DNA from: Lachnoclostridium phytofermentans
GTDB taxonomy: Bacteria; Bacillota; Clostridia; Lachnospirales; Lachnospiraceae
DNA length: 8,032 bases
Reading direction: 5' to 3'
NCBI GenBank assembly: GCA_003526525.1
Contig: DPVV01000483.1
Location: 1-8,032 of the forward strand
The translations under genes and the position numbers were made by a program. The number at the start of each line of letters is the position of its first letter. Within the stretch, counting starts at the first letter, position 1. Below, one piece after another: positions 5,974 to 8,032 of this stretch. Under the pieces are notes generated by a model. That model worked only from the letters and a program-made list of their open reading frames with translations, ran no database searches and was not told where the DNA came from.

Positions 5974-6495
5974 ATGGTTATTTTAATTACTGGTAGCTCT
6001 CACACCGGAAAGACTGCACTCGCTCAAAAGTTATTAAAAAAATACGAATTCCCGTATTTATCACAAGACCATTTAAAAATGGGATTAATCAGAAGTGGAT
6101 TTAGCACATTAACACCAGAAGATGATGTCGAAGATATCATTCAGGTTCTTTGGCCTATCACCAGAGAAATAATTAAAACATGTATCGAAAATAAACAAAA
6201 TTTAGTCATTGAAGGATGTTACATTCCGTTTGATTATAAAAAGGATTTTAAAGATGACTATTTAAAGTATATTAAATTTAATTGTCTTATATTTAGTACA
6301 AACTATATCAATAAACACTATGAAGTTATTATGAAACATGCAAGTATTATAGAATGTAGAGATGAAGATGATGCCAAATATTGTACAAAAGAAATGCTAC
6401 TTAGAGAGAATTCACTCAATCTAGAGAAATGTATAGAATCAAATAACGAATATACTTTAATTGATAATAGATATGATGTTGATATAGTATTATAA
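5974..6495 (+). CDS. Small P-loop NTPase, kinase-like
   Basis: The 173-residue protein opens with a strand and a Walker A motif, GSSHTGKT at residues 7-14, right after the start. This layout is typical of the small nucleoside/shikimate/adenylate-kinase-like P-loop fold. QDHLKMGL (31-38) fits the substrate-binding Asp after strand 2, and LVIEGCYI (77-84) fits the strand-3 position used in such kinases. The Arg-containing segment CRDEDDAKY (128-136) may be a lid. The C-terminus, TLIDNRYDVDIVL, ends just after the last predicted strand, slightly short of many relatives. AAAGGAGG lies eight bases before the ATG. The substrate cannot be told: a small molecule such as an antibiotic, nucleoside or sugar is likely. 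It precedes the double GNAT gene by about 60 bases and may be cotranscribed with it. Confidence 0.85.
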   Translation: MVILITGSSHTGKTALAQKLLKKYEFPYLSQDHLKMGLIRSGFSTLTPEDDVEDIIQVLWPITREIIKTCIENKQNLVIEGCYIPFDYKKDFKDDYLKYIKFNCLIFSTNYINKHYEVIMKHASIIECRDEDDAKYCTKEMLLRENSLNLEKCIESNNEYTLIDNRYDVDIVL

Positions 6496-6554
6496 AATTG
6501 TATTATGAAAAGAAATACAGGTGAGTGAACTTGCTTAGAGAAAGAAGGTATATT

Positions 6555-7409
6555 ATGAATCAATCAGATATTAGATTCGAACAATTAAAAGAAAAGGACT
6601 TTAATAATGCACGAGAAATACTAAAACAGGATAATGATTCAGGTGATGATCTTCTAAGAGAGCTTTCCAATGAGCCAGAATCGCTTACCGCAGCTTTTTT
6701 AGGCGATAATCTTGTAGCATTAGCTCAAATAGAAAAGACTGTACCACAATCTTATTTGGTTGTATACGTAGCACCTAATTTTCGTAGACAGGGTATAGGT
6801 TCTGAAATCGTAAAGTATGCAGAAAATATGCTACTGGTAGGTGGAACACAATCGATCATGAGCGCAATTCATGCGGATAATGATTCCTCTCTTACTTTTG
6901 CGAGAAAGCACGGATATAACAACTACTACTCTTCTACATTTATGCAACGAACTGGTGAGCCTTTTCCTATAGAGGCGATTCCGGTAAGGCCTTATACGGA
7001 TGAAGATTACCTTGCTAGTCAAGCTCTCTACGCAGAGGCATTTCATGAAATGCGTGTTCGCGTCGGTAGCTTTCCTAATTCAGTAATTGCCAAGCCTAGC
7101 GAAAATAACCGAAAATCATGGTATGAGGATTCTAGCAACCGCTTTGTTTACGTGGAAAATGGTGAAATTGCCGCACATGGACATTTACACGGTAATGAGC
7201 TCGGAAGCATTTCCGTACGTACAGACTTGCAAGGTCGTGGAATTGGTAAAAAGTTTATTATGTATTTATGTAATGAACTATATCAACGTGGGTATGAAAC
7301 TGTTGAACTTTGGTGCGTTGTAGGGAATTATGCTAGAAATATTTATGACAGTCTTGGTTTTAAAGAAAAGTACATAGCAGAATTTCAGCACAAAACATTA
7401 CAAAAATAA
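6555..7409 (+). CDS. Tandem double-GNAT acetyltransferase
   Basis: Two GNAT domains lie in one 284-residue chain. Domain 1 (about 5-133) has the acetyl-CoA loop RRQGIG at 77-82 after the strand YLVVYVAP. Domain 2 (about 140-280) has QGRGIG at 226-231 after SISVRTDL, and ends with NYARNIYDSLGFKEKYIAEF. Both loops keep the Q/RxxGxG/A pattern, so both could bind acetyl-CoA, though in many double GNATs only one half is catalytic. A GTG at 6525 extends the frame by ten residues, but AAGAAGG at 6542-6548 is spaced six bases before the ATG at 6555, so I choose the ATG. The architecture recalls mycothiol synthase MshD, but that pathway is absent from Firmicutes, so the substrate is unknown. Confidence 0.9.
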   Translation: MNQSDIRFEQLKEKDFNNAREILKQDNDSGDDLLRELSNEPESLTAAFLGDNLVALAQIEKTVPQSYLVVYVAPNFRRQGIGSEIVKYAENMLLVGGTQSIMSAIHADNDSSLTFARKHGYNNYYSSTFMQRTGEPFPIEAIPVRPYTDEDYLASQALYAEAFHEMRVRVGSFPNSVIAKPSENNRKSWYEDSSNRFVYVENGEIAAHGHLHGNELGSISVRTDLQGRGIGKKFIMYLCNELYQRGYETVELWCVVGNYARNIYDSLGFKEKYIAEFQHKTLQK

Positions 7410-7426
7410 ATCATGGTAATGCCATC

Positions 7427-7499
7427 TACTTTCATATCCTTCAATCCACTGTACTCGTATCCTTACAATTCATTGTACTCATATCCTTTCAGTTCATTG
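7427..7499. repeat. Three imperfect 24-25 bp tandem repeats
   Basis: Three units run head to tail: 7427-7451 (25 bases, more diverged), 7452-7475 and 7476-7499 (24 bases each). Units 2 and 3 share TACTC, RTATCCTT and TTCATTG and differ at only a few places. The array ends exactly where the left arm of the inverted repeat around the next promoter begins. It may be an upstream regulator-binding array or slippage-born sequence. Confidence 0.7.
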
Positions 7500-7553
7500 T
7501 AAGGTTGACTTTACACATCATTACGTTTATACTACATGTAACGTTAACCTTAC
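7499..7553. promoter_or_regulatory. Inverted repeat bracketing the HTH-def promoter (operator candidate)
   Basis: GTAAGGTTGAC (7499-7509) and GTTAACCTTAC (7543-7553) are inverted copies matching at 10 of 11 positions. The left arm overlaps the -35 box, and the right arm lies just after the expected transcription start. Further TTAC/GTAA words lie between. This layout suits repression by the regulator encoded directly downstream. Confidence 0.6.
7505..7533 (+). promoter_or_regulatory. Sigma-A-type promoter for the HTH-def operon
   Basis: TTGACT (7505-7510) and TATACT (7528-7533) have the optimal 17-base spacer. Transcription should start near 7540, about 30 bases before the ATG of the regulator gene. 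The hexamers are the same as those of the promoter at 5189. Confidence 0.85.
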
Positions 7554-7569
7554 AGAGAGGGATTAGATA

Positions 7570-7815
7570 ATGAAAAATAGAATTCGAGAATTAAGAGAAC
7601 TCAAAGGATTAACTCAAGAACAGTTGGGTGAGCTTGTTCAAACCTCAAGACAAGCCATTAACGCAATAGAAACGGAAAAATTCGAACCTTCCATTTGGCT
7701 TGCATATGATATTTCAAACGTTTTTGGGTGTTCTATTGAAGAGGTTTTTATCTTTGAAGAAAGTAAACGAAAATCAAGGGCTGAAACTAGCAGGAGGGAC
7801 AGCTATGGCTATTAG
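7570..7815 (+). CDS. Small Xre-family transcriptional regulator
   Basis: The 81-residue protein is nearly all one Xre-type helix-turn-helix (about residues 4-62), with LTQEQLGELVQTSRQAINAI carrying the two DNA-contacting helices. The EKFEPSIWLAYDISNVFGCSIEEVFIFEE segment is typical of the short YozG-like regulators of Firmicutes (COG1476 type). A basic, Ser-rich tail of about 15 residues follows. GAGAGGG lies about eight bases before the ATG. The 3' end overlaps the deformylase start by 11 bases, so the two are one transcription unit and probably translationally coupled. Autorepression through the inverted repeat at 7499-7553 is likely but inferred. Confidence 0.93.
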   Translation: MKNRIRELRELKGLTQEQLGELVQTSRQAINAIETEKFEPSIWLAYDISNVFGCSIEEVFIFEESKRKSRAETSRRDSYGY

Positions 7816-8032
7816 ACAATTAAGATTTCGTGATGATGAGATACTAAGAAAAAAATGCAAAGAAGTTTCGTTAGTTGACGATAAGATACGTCAAATACTG
7901 GATGACATGATGGATACCTTACATCATACAGAGAATGGTGCAGCCTTGGCGGCGAATCAAGTCGGTATCTTAAAAAGACTCATTGTTATAGACTACTGTA
8001 ATTATTATTATAAATTAATAAATCCTAAAATA
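7805..8032 (+). CDS. def: Peptide deformylase, partial (runs off right edge)
   Basis: The first 76 codons encode MAIRQLRFRDDEILRKKCKE and then deformylase motif 1 in the form GAALAANQVG (residues about 45-54), followed by LKRLIVIDY and KLINPKI. The enzyme removes the N-terminal formyl group from new proteins; the metal-ligand motifs EGCLS and HExxH must lie beyond the edge. The usual motif is GxGLAAPQVG: the catalytic Gln is kept, but the third Gly is Ala and Pro is Asn, as in some divergent clostridial copies. AGGAGG at 7791-7796 lies inside the upstream regulator gene, and the reading frames overlap by 11 bases. Pairing with a private regulator suggests an accessory, possibly inducible, deformylase rather than the housekeeping gene of a def-fmt operon. 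Confidence 0.92.
   Translation, partial: MAIRQLRFRDDEILRKKCKEVSLVDDKIRQILDDMMDTLHHTENGAALAANQVGILKRLIVIDYCNYYYKLINPKI

Noticed and set aside
6525..6554. GTG start extending the double GNAT by ten residues
   Set aside because: A better ribosome binding site serves the ATG at 6555, and the extra residues do not belong to the GNAT fold.
7408..7426. Terminator after the double GNAT (ATGG/CCAT)
   Set aside because: The stem is only four base pairs and has no T-run.
7427..7499. CRISPR array
   Set aside because: The units are contiguous with no spacers, only three in number, and imperfect.

Overview
The window looks like an accessory region of a low-GC Gram-positive bacterium, probably a member of the Clostridia. 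The reasons are the strong A+T bias in coding and non-coding DNA, AGGAG-type ribosome binding sites before almost every gene, near-consensus TTGACA/TATAAT promoters, a TTG start, and the protein families present. The exact species cannot be read from this window.

The left part (1-3218) is all on the minus strand. From its upstream end it holds: a very strong promoter with a palindrome over its -10 box; a two-gene operon of a DUF5986-like protein of unknown function and a protein joining a Xre-type DNA-binding domain to an ImmA/IrrE zinc peptidase (toxin-antitoxin, phage or defence-like pairing); then a 41-residue Cys-free, Ala/Lys/His-rich peptide gene missed by ordinary ORF calling; an intercistronic hairpin; and a polytopic membrane protein that runs off the left edge. 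The peptide, hairpin and membrane protein are laid out like a small secreted-peptide or bacteriocin locus with an immunity or export partner, but neither protein is recognised.

The right part (about 3400-8032) is all on the plus strand. It starts with an S66 peptidase of the MccF type (microcin C self-immunity) that keeps its catalytic triad but has lost about 75 N-terminal residues. The break lies beside the divergent defence-like operon, so the strand switch is a likely rearrangement or insertion joint. Then come a RimL/RimJ-like GNAT acetyltransferase, a four-cysteine protein of unknown function, a small P-loop kinase-like protein and a double-domain GNAT acetyltransferase. Most have their own ribosome binding site, and some have their own promoter or terminator. 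They read as a row of independent small-molecule or antibiotic-modification genes rather than one pathway.

The right edge carries a set of imperfect 24-bp tandem repeats, a near-consensus promoter bracketed by an 11-bp inverted repeat, a small Xre-type regulator, and the first 76 codons of a divergent peptide deformylase that overlaps the regulator gene by 11 bp. This looks like an autoregulated regulator-deformylase operon and may be an accessory deformylase. No tRNA, rRNA, CRISPR array or insertion sequence was seen.
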